Shown here piece by piece: positions 55,023-64,000 of a stretch of DNA of 64,000 bases. The translations under genes were made by a program, and so were the position numbers. The notes under the pieces were generated by a model. The model saw only the letters and a program-made list of their open reading frames with translations. It did not search any database and was not told the DNA's origin. The first letter of the stretch is position 1. Every line of letters starts with the position of its first letter. The stretch is from Curvibacter sp. PD_MW3 (GTDB lineage: Bacteria; Pseudomonadota; Gammaproteobacteria; Burkholderiales; Burkholderiaceae_C): NCBI GenBank assembly GCA_002633085.1, contig NSIV01000009.1:1-64000 (forward strand). The letters run 5' to 3'.

Positions 55023-56036
55023 ATGAAGATTCTGCTCACCGGAGGAGCCGGTTATATCGGCAGTCATACTGCGGTGGTATTGGCGCAAGCCGGGCATGAG
55101 GTGGTGCTGTACGACAACCTGTGCAACAGCGACATCGGGGTGGTCAATCATCTGGCGAAAATTACCAGGCGGTCCATGGCATTTGTCGAGGGCGATATTC
55201 GTGACACCGAATTGTTGACCCAGACGCTGCGCACTTCTGGCATTGAAGCCGTCATCCACTTCGCCGGCCTCAAGGCGGTGGGCGAGTCGGTCGACCAACC
55301 GATTGAGTATTACGCCAACAATGTGCAGGGCACCATCAGCCTGTTGCAGGCCATGCGGGCCGTGTCGATCACCACCCTGGTTTTCAGCAGCAGTGCGACG
55401 GTGTATGGCGAGCCGCAGTACTTGCCGCTGGATGAGATGCACCCGACCAGTGCCACCAATCCCTATGGGCGCAGCAAGTTGCATATCGAAGAAATGCTGC
55501 TGGACGTGGCCAAGTCCGACGAGCGTTGGCGCATCGCCTGTTTGCGGTATTTCAATCCGGTTGGCGCACACGACAGCGCGCTGATCGGCGAAAACCCCCG
55601 CGGAATTCCGAATAACCTGATGCCCTACATTGCGCAGGTGGCAGCGGGGCAACGGCCGGCACTTCAAGTGTTTGGCGATGATTACCCGACGCCGGACGGC
55701 ACCGGCGTCCGGGATTACATCCATGTGATGGATCTGGCGCGAGGGCATCTGGCGGCCCTGGGTTTCCTGGCTCGCCGTGCTGGCTGGCATGCCGTCAATT
55801 TGGGGACAGGGCACGGCAGCAGCGTTCTTGAAATGGTTCGTGCTTTTGAGTGCGTGAGTGGCAAGCCTGTTCCTTACAACATCACACCGCGTCGGCCAGG
55901 CGACGTGGCGGCCTGTTATGCAAAGGCCGACAAGGCCGCTCAGGAAGTGGGCTGGTCAGCCCAGCTGGGTCTGGAAGACATGTGCCGCAGCACGTGGGAA
56001 TTCCAGCGTCAGAGCGAATCCGGGTCTTCTCATTGA
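55023..56036 (+). CDS. galE: UDP-glucose 4-epimerase family (GalE/PelX-like)
   Basis: MKILLTGGAGYIGSHTAVVLAQAGHEVVLYDNL; YGRSKLHIEEML; directly upstream of pelA. Confidence 0.93.
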   Translation: MKILLTGGAGYIGSHTAVVLAQAGHEVVLYDNLCNSDIGVVNHLAKITRRSMAFVEGDIRDTELLTQTLRTSGIEAVIHFAGLKAVGESVDQPIEYYANNVQGTISLLQAMRAVSITTLVFSSSATVYGEPQYLPLDEMHPTSATNPYGRSKLHIEEMLLDVAKSDERWRIACLRYFNPVGAHDSALIGENPRGIPNNLMPYIAQVAAGQRPALQVFGDDYPTPDGTGVRDYIHVMDLARGHLAALGFLARRAGWHAVNLGTGHGSSVLEMVRAFECVSGKPVPYNITPRRPGDVAACYAKADKAAQEVGWSAQLGLEDMCRSTWEFQRQSESGSSH

Positions 56037-56101
56037 CCTGACCGCAGCTGGGCAGGCGAACTCTGCACCAGAAATTTGATACAATTGATAAAGGGATTGA
56101 T

Positions 56102-56208
56102 GCCAAGCGGGAAGAGTCATTTGACGCTTGGCCAAAGGTGCGCTCGTTGGGACAATAAAAAGGTTTGCAGACCGGTAACGGTCCGTGATGAACCGGAAGC
56201 GCACGGAT
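56102..56208 (+). other. Candidate structured leader upstream of pelA (three hairpins)
   Basis: GCCAAGCG/CGCTTGGC (56102-56109/56125-56132); GACCG-GTAA-CGGTC (56170-56183); GTCCGTG/CACGGAT (56181-56187/56202-56208). Confidence 0.5.
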
Positions 56209-56228
56209 TGACTTGAAAAAAATAATCA

Positions 56229-59018
56229 ATGCACCCAATCCGATGGATTGCCGGAGTCGTGCCATCGTTTGCGCTGAAAACGTGCGGACTGCTGCTGGGC
56301 GTCCTGCTGATGACAGGATCGGCCTGGGCGGCGCCGGCGGTTGCCTTTTATTACGGTAGCAACCCTCCCTGGGAGAGTCTGCAGGCATTTGACCTGGTCG
56401 TGGTCGATCCGGGACATGTCCCAGATATACAAATCGCCAAGCTGCCGCAGACCGAGTTGGCCGCCTATGTGTCGGTCGGCGAGGTGCACCCGTCTCGTGC
56501 CTATGCCAAGCGCATCCCTGCCGCCTGGTTGCGTGGTGAGAACAGGGACTGGGGTAGCCGCTTGATTGACCAGGCAGCCCCTGGGTGGCCGCAGTTTTTT
56601 GCTGAATCCGTGATCGCACCTTTGTGGGAAAAGGGGTATCGCAGCTTTTTCCTCGATACCCTGGATTCCTATCACTTGTTTGCCAAGACCGCTGAGGAGA
56701 AATCCCGTCAGGAAGCGGGGCTGGTGGCACTCGTGAAGGAGGTCAAACGTCGTTACCCGCAGGCCAAGCTGATCTTCAACCGTGGCTTCGAGATCCTGGA
56801 GCCGACGCGGGGCGACGTGGCGATGATCGCGGCGGAATCCCTGTTTCAGGGTTACGACGCCGGTCGAGCTGTTTACCGCAAAGTGCCTCAAGACGATCAG
56901 GCATGGCTGCGTGCACAACTCAAGCGTGCCCGTGACGAATACGGTCTGCCCGGCATCGTCATCGACTATGTACCGCCGGCACAAAGAGAGCTGGCAAGAG
57001 AGACGGCACGGCGCATCGAAGCGCAGGGCTTCATTCCCTGGGTTGCCACGCCAAACCTGGCCAGCCTGGGCGTGGGCCTGGTCGAAGTGATGCCCCGGCG
57101 CATCCTGGTCGTCCATAGTCCCTTGGCCAGCGAATATGCGTTGCGTGCGACGGATGCCGTGCGTTACGCCACGATGCCGCTCAATTACCTCGGTTATGTG
57201 GTGGAGTACGTCGATACCCAGTCTCTGCCAGAGGGCGGGCTGGCTGGGCGCTATGCCGGTGTGGTGCTCTGGCTAGAGGCTCCGGGCACAGCCCGTGAGC
57301 GGACGAAACTCGCCACATGGTTAGCACAGCGTGTCGATGAAGGCTTACCGGTGGCACTGGTCAACGAAATCGGCCCCATGCTGGAGTCGCCATTGAAGGA
57401 CAAGCTGGGGGTGGATGCGCCAACCACGTCGGATCAGGCAGGCCCCGTCAGCATTGCCGTGCAATCGCCGATGGTTGGTTTGGAGCGTCAGCCACGACCC
57501 CATCCAAGCGAGTTTCAGGCGCTGACGATCCAACAAGGCCAGCCTTTGCTGACATTGACCAAGGGCGCGGCAAAACAGGTGGCCGCAGCGATCACGCCCT
57601 GGGGGGGCTATGTCATGGCCCCTTATGCGACGGTGACGCTGTCCAGTGGGGAGCAGAACCGTTGGGTGATTGATCCCTTCGCTTTTTTTCGTGAGTCTTT
57701 GCGTCTGCCGCTCATGCCGGTGCCGGATGTGACGACTGAAAGCGGGCGGCGGATGCTGATGGTGCACATGGATGGCGATGGCTTTGTCAGTCGTTCGGAA
57801 TTGCCGGGCAAACCCTTTGCCGGTGAAGTGGTCCGTGACCGGATCGTCAGGAAGTACCGGCTGCCGATGACCCTGTCGGTGATCGAAGCCGAGTTGTCGC
57901 CGCAAGGCCTGTACCCCCAGCTGTCAGCGCAGATGGAGGCGGTGGCCAAGGAGATCTTCAGCGAGCCGCATGTGGAGATCGCCTCGCACAGCTACTCGCA
58001 TCCATTCAATTGGCGCATGGCCAACCGCAAGGACGCTGCTGAAGGCTACCACCTGAACATACCGGGCTACCAGTACGACCTGCAGCGTGAGATCGAGGGC
58101 TCTGTCCACTATGTCCAGAGACGTTTGGCACCTGCGGACAAGAACGTGGCGATGTTCTTCTGGACGGGGGATTGCATACCGGGGCGCGATGCGCTGGCCT
58201 GGACGCAAAAAGTGGGTGTGCTGAACATGAATGGCGGCGATACGCTGGCCACGCGCTCCAACCCCACCCTGACCTCGGTCGAAGGGCTTGGCATCGAGCG
58301 CAATGGGCTGTTCCAGGTTTTTGCGCCCAACCAGAACGAGAACGTCTACACCAACAACTGGACCGGGCCGTTTTACGGCTTTGAACGTGTCCTGGAAACG
58401 TTTGAATTCACAGAAAAACCGAGGCGGCTCAAACCGGTCGATGTTTATTTCCATAGCTATCTGGTAACCAAGCCGGCGGGACTCAAATCACTGGACAAGG
58501 TGTTCGACTGGGTTCTGGCGCAGGAATTGACACCGGTCTTCGCGTCGGACTATGCGCGCAAGGTCGAGTCTTTTCGCCGCATGGCGGTTGCCAAGACGGC
58601 GAATGGATGGCGTATCCGAGGTGACGGTAATTTGCGCACCGTGCGCCTGCCGTCGGCGCTGGGCCAGCCCAACTTGCAGACGAGCCAGTCCGTGGCCGGT
58701 TTCAACCAGCATGAAGGCGAGACCTATGTGCATTTGTTAGGTCCTTCGGCCGAGCTGCTTGTCTCGCCGCAGCCTGTGAACAGTGTGAGATTGGTCTCGG
58801 CCAATGCAGCTGTGGAGTCAGCGGAGCGCACGGAGGGGGGCTTTCGCTGGAACCTGGCCGGACACGTTCCTTTGCGCGTGACCTTGGCCAATGCGGAGCG
58901 CTGTCGCGTCCGGGCCGGCGGACGCGACCTCGTGCCGGTGCGCGGCCGAGATGGCCAATTCCATTACCAACTGAATACCCATGCTGCCAGACCGCTCGAA
59001 GCGATATGCCGGAATTGA
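56229..59018 (+). CDS. pelA: PelA: glycoside hydrolase plus polysaccharide deacetylase
   Basis: Signal peptide; APAVAFYYGSNPPWESLQAFDLVVVDPGH...; deacetylase motifs HMDGDGF and IASHSYSHPFNW. Confidence 0.95.
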   Translation: MHPIRWIAGVVPSFALKTCGLLLGVLLMTGSAWAAPAVAFYYGSNPPWESLQAFDLVVVDPGHVPDIQIAKLPQTELAAYVSVGEVHPSRAYAKRIPAAWLRGENRDWGSRLIDQAAPGWPQFFAESVIAPLWEKGYRSFFLDTLDSYHLFAKTAEEKSRQEAGLVALVKEVKRRYPQAKLIFNRGFEILEPTRGDVAMIAAESLFQGYDAGRAVYRKVPQDDQAWLRAQLKRARDEYGLPGIVIDYVPPAQRELARETARRIEAQGFIPWVATPNLASLGVGLVEVMPRRILVVHSPLASEYALRATDAVRYATMPLNYLGYVVEYVDTQSLPEGGLAGRYAGVVLWLEAPGTARERTKLATWLAQRVDEGLPVALVNEIGPMLESPLKDKLGVDAPTTSDQAGPVSIAVQSPMVGLERQPRPHPSEFQALTIQQGQPLLTLTKGAAKQVAAAITPWGGYVMAPYATVTLSSGEQNRWVIDPFAFFRESLRLPLMPVPDVTTESGRRMLMVHMDGDGFVSRSELPGKPFAGEVVRDRIVRKYRLPMTLSVIEAELSPQGLYPQLSAQMEAVAKEIFSEPHVEIASHSYSHPFNWRMANRKDAAEGYHLNIPGYQYDLQREIEGSVHYVQRRLAPADKNVAMFFWTGDCIPGRDALAWTQKVGVLNMNGGDTLATRSNPTLTSVEGLGIERNGLFQVFAPNQNENVYTNNWTGPFYGFERVLETFEFTEKPRRLKPVDVYFHSYLVTKPAGLKSLDKVFDWVLAQELTPVFASDYARKVESFRRMAVAKTANGWRIRGDGNLRTVRLPSALGQPNLQTSQSVAGFNQHEGETYVHLLGPSAELLVSPQPVNSVRLVSANAAVESAERTEGGFRWNLAGHVPLRVTLANAERCRVRAGGRDLVPVRGRDGQFHYQLNTHAARPLEAICRN

Positions 59019-59880
59019 CGAGGAGCCGCCGCGGCTCAAGCTCGTCAATCACTGGCAACTGCTCTTGGCGGCCATCTTGATGGTCGGGCTGCTGCGTGCC
59101 ATCTTCCCGCAAAAGGCCTTGGTCGAGGAACTGTATGGCCGCGAAAAGCTGGATGAACTGACGCTGTCCTATATCGAAAACCTGCACCGAACGCAGCCTA
59201 ACAATGCCGACCTGACGATCCTGCTTGCGAGAGCCCAGCAAGAACAGCTGGATCTGACGGCGCTGGAACGCTTGCTCAATCCGATACTCCAGTCGGGTCG
59301 CGATGACGCGCGTCAGCGCTCCGAGGCCCGGTTGCTGCTGCTTCGAAGTTATGAGCGCACCCTGGCCAGCAGCTTGCCCGGTCCCGATCGGGCAACATGG
59401 GAGCGTCGTTTGACGGGATTCCTGCGCGAGTCCAGCGAAGACGAGATCCTGCCGCAACTGGCCGGCGAATTTGCGGCCGAGGCCTTCAACCTGGGCTTGA
59501 CGAACCTGGGGCTCAGGTTTCTTCGGCGCATTTCGCAGCAGGATCCCAGCACGGCACTGGCAGATCACGCGCACGCTGAATTGGCCCAAGGGCACCACGC
59601 GCTCGCAGCTGAATACTTCATGCTGGCCAGGCATCAGACCGAGGACAGGGATCTTGCACGCGCATATTTCCGCCGTGGGGTTTCTGCGCTCATGGCGGCG
59701 AGCCGTTTTCAGCAGGCCATGGAACTGGTGGACCGAAACCTGGGTGACTTGGCCGACGACAGGGATACCTTGAATTTCCTGACACGGACCGCGTTGGCTG
59801 CCGGTGAGCCTGGGCGTGCGGCCCGTTACGCACAGCAGCTGGTTTTTTCGGAGAAGCCCGCGACAGGAGCGGCACAGTGA
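58981..59880 (+). CDS. pelB: PelB N-terminal part: inner-membrane-anchored TPR protein
   Basis: TM segment NHWQLLLAAILMVGLLRAIFP then TPR-like helices; overlaps pelA by 38 nt. Confidence 0.82.
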   Translation: MLPDRSKRYAGIDEEPPRLKLVNHWQLLLAAILMVGLLRAIFPQKALVEELYGREKLDELTLSYIENLHRTQPNNADLTILLARAQQEQLDLTALERLLNPILQSGRDDARQRSEARLLLLRSYERTLASSLPGPDRATWERRLTGFLRESSEDEILPQLAGEFAAEAFNLGLTNLGLRFLRRISQQDPSTALADHAHAELAQGHHALAAEYFMLARHQTEDRDLARAYFRRGVSALMAASRFQQAMELVDRNLGDLADDRDTLNFLTRTALAAGEPGRAARYAQQLVFSEKPATGAAQ

Positions 59881-62852
59881 CTCGCGGGCTAGCGTTGGCA
59901 TGGTTGATGGCTGTGGCCGAGCTTGGGATGGCCAACGATGCGGCGTGGCCCCCTGCCAGTTCGCCGGCCGAGGCCACGCCGGGGAAAACGACCTCCGGGC
60001 CACGGGTCACACCGGCACTGGACCAGGCCTCGGTGAAGCTGCGGCCTTTCAACCAGGATGACTACGACCTGGCGTTCACGGCTTTCATGGGCGGTGGCGA
60101 TCTCAACCGAGCCTATCTTTTGGCGAGCAAGGCTGTGCAGAGTGTGCCCGCGGATCTTGAGTGGCGCCGGCGACTTGCGCGCGTATCCGAGTGGGTCGGC
60201 AAACCATTGGTGGCCTGGGAGAGCTGGGTGTATCTGTTCCAGCAGGGTGAGCGATCCGATGAGGTGATCAATGGTGTCGTGAGATTGGCCCCTTACGTGG
60301 GGCAGCCGGATGTCGCGATCGCGGCGTGGGAATATCGCGCCGCGAGTACCTCGCTCAGTGAAGCCCAATGGGCAGACATTCGTTTCCTGTACGAAGCCGT
60401 CGGCAAACCCCAGCAGGGGCGCCGGTTCTTTGAGGCGCAATATCAGAAACGGCACGACGGGCGGCTGCTTGAGCATGCCGCCGCGCTGGCAGAGAACGCG
60501 GGCGAAGATGACAAGGCGTTGCAGCTGTACCTTGACCGTGTGCGACTCAAGCCGTTCTCGACCGAATCAACGCTGCGTGCCGCTTTGTTGTTGTTGCGCC
60601 GTGACCGGGAGCGAGAAGCCTTTGCCTTGTTGTTGGCGCACAGCCAGGAGGTGCCGGAAGATGCCAAGGAGGCCGAGGAGGTGGAAGAGTTCTGGCGTCT
60701 GCTTGGCAACACGGCGTGGGAGTTGATGGAGAACGATGCGGCCGAAATGGCCTATCGGCGTTACGTGCCCAGTCCGTCCGCAACGGCTGGGGATTGGGGG
60801 CGCCTGATTTATCTGGTTCGCCAACGGCATCCCAGCGTTGCGGCGGAGCTGTCCTTTGAGGCCTATCGCCGCTACGGGAGTGTTGAGCACCTGTTGCAGG
60901 CCTTGGGTATCTTTGCAGAAGCTTCGGATGCCAAGGGTGAGGCGCGGCTCTACCAGCAACTCAAGGCGCAGGAGTTGGAAGGGCTTGAGCAGGATGCACG
61001 TTTTCTGGTTCTGCGTGCCCAGTATTTCCAGCGCGTGGCCGAGCCCGAGAAATCCTGGGGGGACTATCGACGGGCTTTGGCCATCAACCCGTTCGACCCT
61101 CAAGTCGCAACACCCGCCCTGTGGTTCCTGATTGACGCCGGACGCAGGAAGGAGCTGGAGATCCTCTTGGGTGTTCTGCGGGCGACAGCCCACAAGGAAG
61201 CCGCGTACTGGCTGCCTTTTGCGGCGGCCAATCTGGTACTTGATCAGCCGCAGAAAGCACTGGTCTGGTACCGCAAGGAAGTGCGGCGCAATCCGGACGA
61301 CGTCTTGCTGCTGCTCAATTACGCCGAGGTGTTGCAGCGTGTGCAGCAAGCCGGCATGGCTGCACGTGTGCGCCAGCATGCGTGGTTGCGTCTGCGGGAG
61401 AGGCAGGCGGCCCTCGATGCATCTGACAAACAGCCGGAGCTCCTGGCCTTGACACAGCTGGCGCTGCTGAACCGGCCGGGCGATCCGTCGTTGGCCCTGG
61501 TGCGCCAGGTTGCGGGTCGCTTGCGTGGGGTGCCGGTGGCGCAAGAGGACGTTGCGCAGACGCGTGACCTGATCCTGGGCTGGGCGGTCGCGACGGAGCA
61601 GCAGGCCAACGCCCGCCAATGGTTATGGCTGAACTACGCCCGCCAAGCGGGGCAGCCCGGACGTACACCGCCGCTGTCGCTGCAAAGCCAGATGGCTTTG
61701 CAAGCCGGTGATGTCCAGGCCATGAAAAGTTTGCTGGCGGACCACGCAGATCGCCTGTCGCTCAGCAGCCGTTATGACATGGCAGCGGCGCTGGGCGACC
61801 ACGCCCAGGCCGAAAGCGCTGCGTTTGCCGCAATGCAGGGGAATGACGATGATGCGGACATGCATGAGCGTTACCGTCAGCAGGTTCCTCTGCGTGCCAA
61901 TTACCTGCAGTTCAGGTACGCCAAGAACCAGTACGGTGACCTGGATGTGCGCAGTCGCCAGATGGAGGCGCGCATTGCCCTGGGTGTCGGGCGGCAGTTG
62001 CTGCTGGGGTGGGCGGAAAATTCACAGGGCAGTGCCGAGCCGGTACTTGCGTCCTACGTACCAAGATCAGAGCGGCTGACGAGCCTGGGCATGCGCTGGC
62101 AGCGGGAGCTGGGAGAGACGCAAGTCAATGTCTTCCAGCGGGATGAGCGTGACAAGAATACCGGTCTGCGCTTCGCACAGACCGGTGCCTGGGGCCGTCG
62201 GCTGACACTGGATGGCACGTTGGGCTGGCGCATCGATTCGAGCGACAGCCTGCCGCTGCGGGTTGCCGGGTCGGAAGATCAGGTGCAGCTGGGCTTCAAT
62301 TACGCCTTGAGCCGGCGCGAGTATGTGCGCATGACGACACGCATGGCGCGGTACTACACGCAGTCGGGCGACAGCCTGGGGGCGGGGCGTGTCCACGAAT
62401 TTGAAGCCGGGCACCGGATCAGGACGGAATACCCCGACTTCCGTGTGCGCCTCTTTGCCACGCAGCAAAGCTATACCTACGATGACGACGTGGGCGACCG
62501 CACGCGGAAACTGTCCCCGGACGTGCGTGCTGCCGCAGCGGCGGGGACGATCGATCCAATGAAGTATTTCCTGCCGCAGGGCAGCACGACGTGGGGGGCT
62601 TGTCTGGGGGTGGGCGAGAACCGCGCCGGACAGAGCGTCCAGGAGGTCTATTCCCGGGCTTTCAAGCCGTTTTTCGAGACCTGCTCAACCAGCAACAGCC
62701 TCAATGGGGGCGGCTATACGGGCGTGCTCGGCATCGCCGGCACGGTCACGGGCGAAGATCACTTGTCTTTGCGGATCGAACAAAGCAGTGGTGGATCAGG
62801 AACGGGTGCCTTGACGCGGGTTCTTGCTCTTCGGTACCGACATTATTTTTGA
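59877..62852 (+). CDS. pelB: PelB C-terminal part: TPR repeats plus outer-membrane beta-barrel (GTG start)
   Basis: TPR-rich; C-terminal barrel ending ...RVLALRYRHYF; GTGA overlap with previous stop. Confidence 0.88.
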   Translation: MTRGLALAWLMAVAELGMANDAAWPPASSPAEATPGKTTSGPRVTPALDQASVKLRPFNQDDYDLAFTAFMGGGDLNRAYLLASKAVQSVPADLEWRRRLARVSEWVGKPLVAWESWVYLFQQGERSDEVINGVVRLAPYVGQPDVAIAAWEYRAASTSLSEAQWADIRFLYEAVGKPQQGRRFFEAQYQKRHDGRLLEHAAALAENAGEDDKALQLYLDRVRLKPFSTESTLRAALLLLRRDREREAFALLLAHSQEVPEDAKEAEEVEEFWRLLGNTAWELMENDAAEMAYRRYVPSPSATAGDWGRLIYLVRQRHPSVAAELSFEAYRRYGSVEHLLQALGIFAEASDAKGEARLYQQLKAQELEGLEQDARFLVLRAQYFQRVAEPEKSWGDYRRALAINPFDPQVATPALWFLIDAGRRKELEILLGVLRATAHKEAAYWLPFAAANLVLDQPQKALVWYRKEVRRNPDDVLLLLNYAEVLQRVQQAGMAARVRQHAWLRLRERQAALDASDKQPELLALTQLALLNRPGDPSLALVRQVAGRLRGVPVAQEDVAQTRDLILGWAVATEQQANARQWLWLNYARQAGQPGRTPPLSLQSQMALQAGDVQAMKSLLADHADRLSLSSRYDMAAALGDHAQAESAAFAAMQGNDDDADMHERYRQQVPLRANYLQFRYAKNQYGDLDVRSRQMEARIALGVGRQLLLGWAENSQGSAEPVLASYVPRSERLTSLGMRWQRELGETQVNVFQRDERDKNTGLRFAQTGAWGRRLTLDGTLGWRIDSSDSLPLRVAGSEDQVQLGFNYALSRREYVRMTTRMARYYTQSGDSLGAGRVHEFEAGHRIRTEYPDFRVRLFATQQSYTYDDDVGDRTRKLSPDVRAAAAAGTIDPMKYFLPQGSTTWGACLGVGENRAGQSVQEVYSRAFKPFFETCSTSNSLNGGGYTGVLGIAGTVTGEDHLSLRIEQSSGGSGTGALTRVLALRYRHYF

Positions 62853-62865
62853 TAGAAGGATGGAT

Positions 62866-63411
62866 ATGAACATCAACAGGCGTTCTTTGCTCGTACTCGC
62901 AGCGCTGGCCATGGCGGGGTGTTCCACGCTCAGTTCGGTGTCATCCGGGACTGTGCTGGCGCGCGACCAGAAATGGGTCTTGCTGCCGATGGTGAATCAC
63001 ACCGACACGCCGCAAGCAGGGCTGGCGGCAGAGTCCATCGCAGAGCATGTGCTGCGTTTGCGTGGCATTGACAACCTGGTTCGTTATCCCGCGACCTTGT
63101 CGCGCGACAGCCTGTTCGAGCCGGCGGAGCGCCGCGTCGTGGAAGAGGCCCAGAAATGGGCGCGTGAACAGGGCGCGCGCTATGGGCTGACGGGCGTGGT
63201 GGAGGAGTGGCGTTACAAGGTCGGCATCGATGGCGAGCCGGCCGTGGGCCTGACCTTGCAGGTGATCGATCTCGCAGATGGCCGGGTGGTCTGGAGTGCT
63301 TCAGGCGCCAGGAGCGGCTGGAGCCGGGAGCCCTTGTCGGGGGTGGCCAATCAGTTGCTGAATGAAATGATGGCCAAGCTCCCGTTGCAGGCAGCAGCGG
63401 CTGCACCTTAA
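62866..63411 (+). CDS. pelC: PelC outer-membrane lipoprotein
   Basis: MNINRRSLLVLAALAMAGCSTLSS lipobox; position in operon. Confidence 0.9.
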   Translation: MNINRRSLLVLAALAMAGCSTLSSVSSGTVLARDQKWVLLPMVNHTDTPQAGLAAESIAEHVLRLRGIDNLVRYPATLSRDSLFEPAERRVVEEAQKWAREQGARYGLTGVVEEWRYKVGIDGEPAVGLTLQVIDLADGRVVWSASGARSGWSREPLSGVANQLLNEMMAKLPLQAAAAAP

Positions 63412-63420
63412 CGGGTAAAC

Positions 63421-64000
63421 ATGACGGCTCATTTTCTGAAATCGGTCTGGCAGCGTTTGCGCCCGGGACAGTCGCGCGTGTCCGGGGAGAGTGAGTCGCA
63501 CGGCCAATGGCTGGAGGCGATTGTGATCCCGTTGGTGTTCATGGGACTGGCGTGGTCGCTGAAGCCGCAAGACCCATTCCTGCTGGGCTCGGTGTTTCCC
63601 TGGTTATGGTTCGCTCCCGTGCTGGCTGCGCTGCGTTACGGGGTTGCGCCAGGCTTGGTGAGCGGGTGTGTTCTTCTCGGGGCGTGGCTGATCGCAAATG
63701 TTGCCGGCCTGGCGGCCGTGGCGCGGACTGACTTTCCCAAAGACTATTTTTTTGGCGGGGGCTTGCTCGTTCTGCTGTGTGGAAAATTCAGTGATGTCTG
63801 GCGCGATCGTTATCAGCGCATGGACGAGGCCAATCTGTATGTGACCGAGCGGCTGTCGCGTCTGACCAAGCGTCATCTGTTGCTCAATCTGTCGCATGAC
63901 CGGTTAGAGCAGGAAATGCTGGCGCGTCCCGGCTCGCTTCGTGATGCGCTGACGAGTTTGCGCGACCTTGTTCTGAAAAGCGAGCGCGGCGAGGGCGCAT
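63421..64000 (+). CDS. pelD: PelD (c-di-GMP receptor), N-terminal part, truncated by window end
   Basis: TM segments (WLEAIVIPLVFMGLAWSL...) followed by RDRYQRMDEANLYVTERLSRLTKRHLLLNLSHDRLEQEM; follows pelC. Confidence 0.85.
   Translation, partial: MTAHFLKSVWQRLRPGQSRVSGESESHGQWLEAIVIPLVFMGLAWSLKPQDPFLLGSVFPWLWFAPVLAALRYGVAPGLVSGCVLLGAWLIANVAGLAAVARTDFPKDYFFGGGLLVLLCGKFSDVWRDRYQRMDEANLYVTERLSRLTKRHLLLNLSHDRLEQEMLARPGSLRDALTSLRDLVLKSERGEGA

Noticed and set aside
56116-56125. FleQ-type box upstream of pelA
   Set aside because: GTCA-TT-TGAC has a 2-nt spacer, whereas FleQ sites I know have ~6 nt; match not supportable.
56102-56208. c-di-GMP (GEMM) riboswitch upstream of pelA
   Set aside because: Looked for GGCAAACC...GACGCAAAGCC-type core on both strands; only GGTTTGC (antisense GCAAACC) is present and the rest does not match.

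Overview
The window looks like a contiguous chromosomal segment of a high-GC betaproteobacterium, most likely Burkholderiales/Comamonadaceae (inferred from gene order and protein similarity I recognise; not searched). In order: the tuf 3' end and S10 ribosomal operon (rpsJ to rpsQ); peroxiredoxin, GNAT, M48 peptidase, cytochrome b561 and cytochrome c' genes; a transport-less PTS (EIIA, HPr, EI); lipA/lipB; the atpIBEFHAGDC operon; LemA/TPM genes; tRNA-Arg(CCG); rsmI/yraN/diaA/BON; pilT/pilU; an AmmeMemoRadiSam cluster with two phosphoribosyltransferases, a hydrolase and an inserted TetR/epimerase pair; a chemoreceptor; lrgAB; psd; purU; and the start of a Pel exopolysaccharide operon (galE, pelA, split pelB, pelC, partial pelD) cut by the window end. 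The observations I rate highest are: (1) a dispersed ~50-60 bp element in four copies, two of them apparently in frame inside yggS and a D-amino-acid aminotransferase gene; (2) PelB encoded as two translationally coupled proteins; (3) a structured, GGA-loop-containing leader before pelA; (4) a promoter plus hairpin leader inside the S10 operon between rpsJ and rplC; (5) a ~170 bp repeat pair; (6) the AmmeMemoRadiSam neighbourhood. Coordinates and motifs were read by eye; no homology search or folding program was run.
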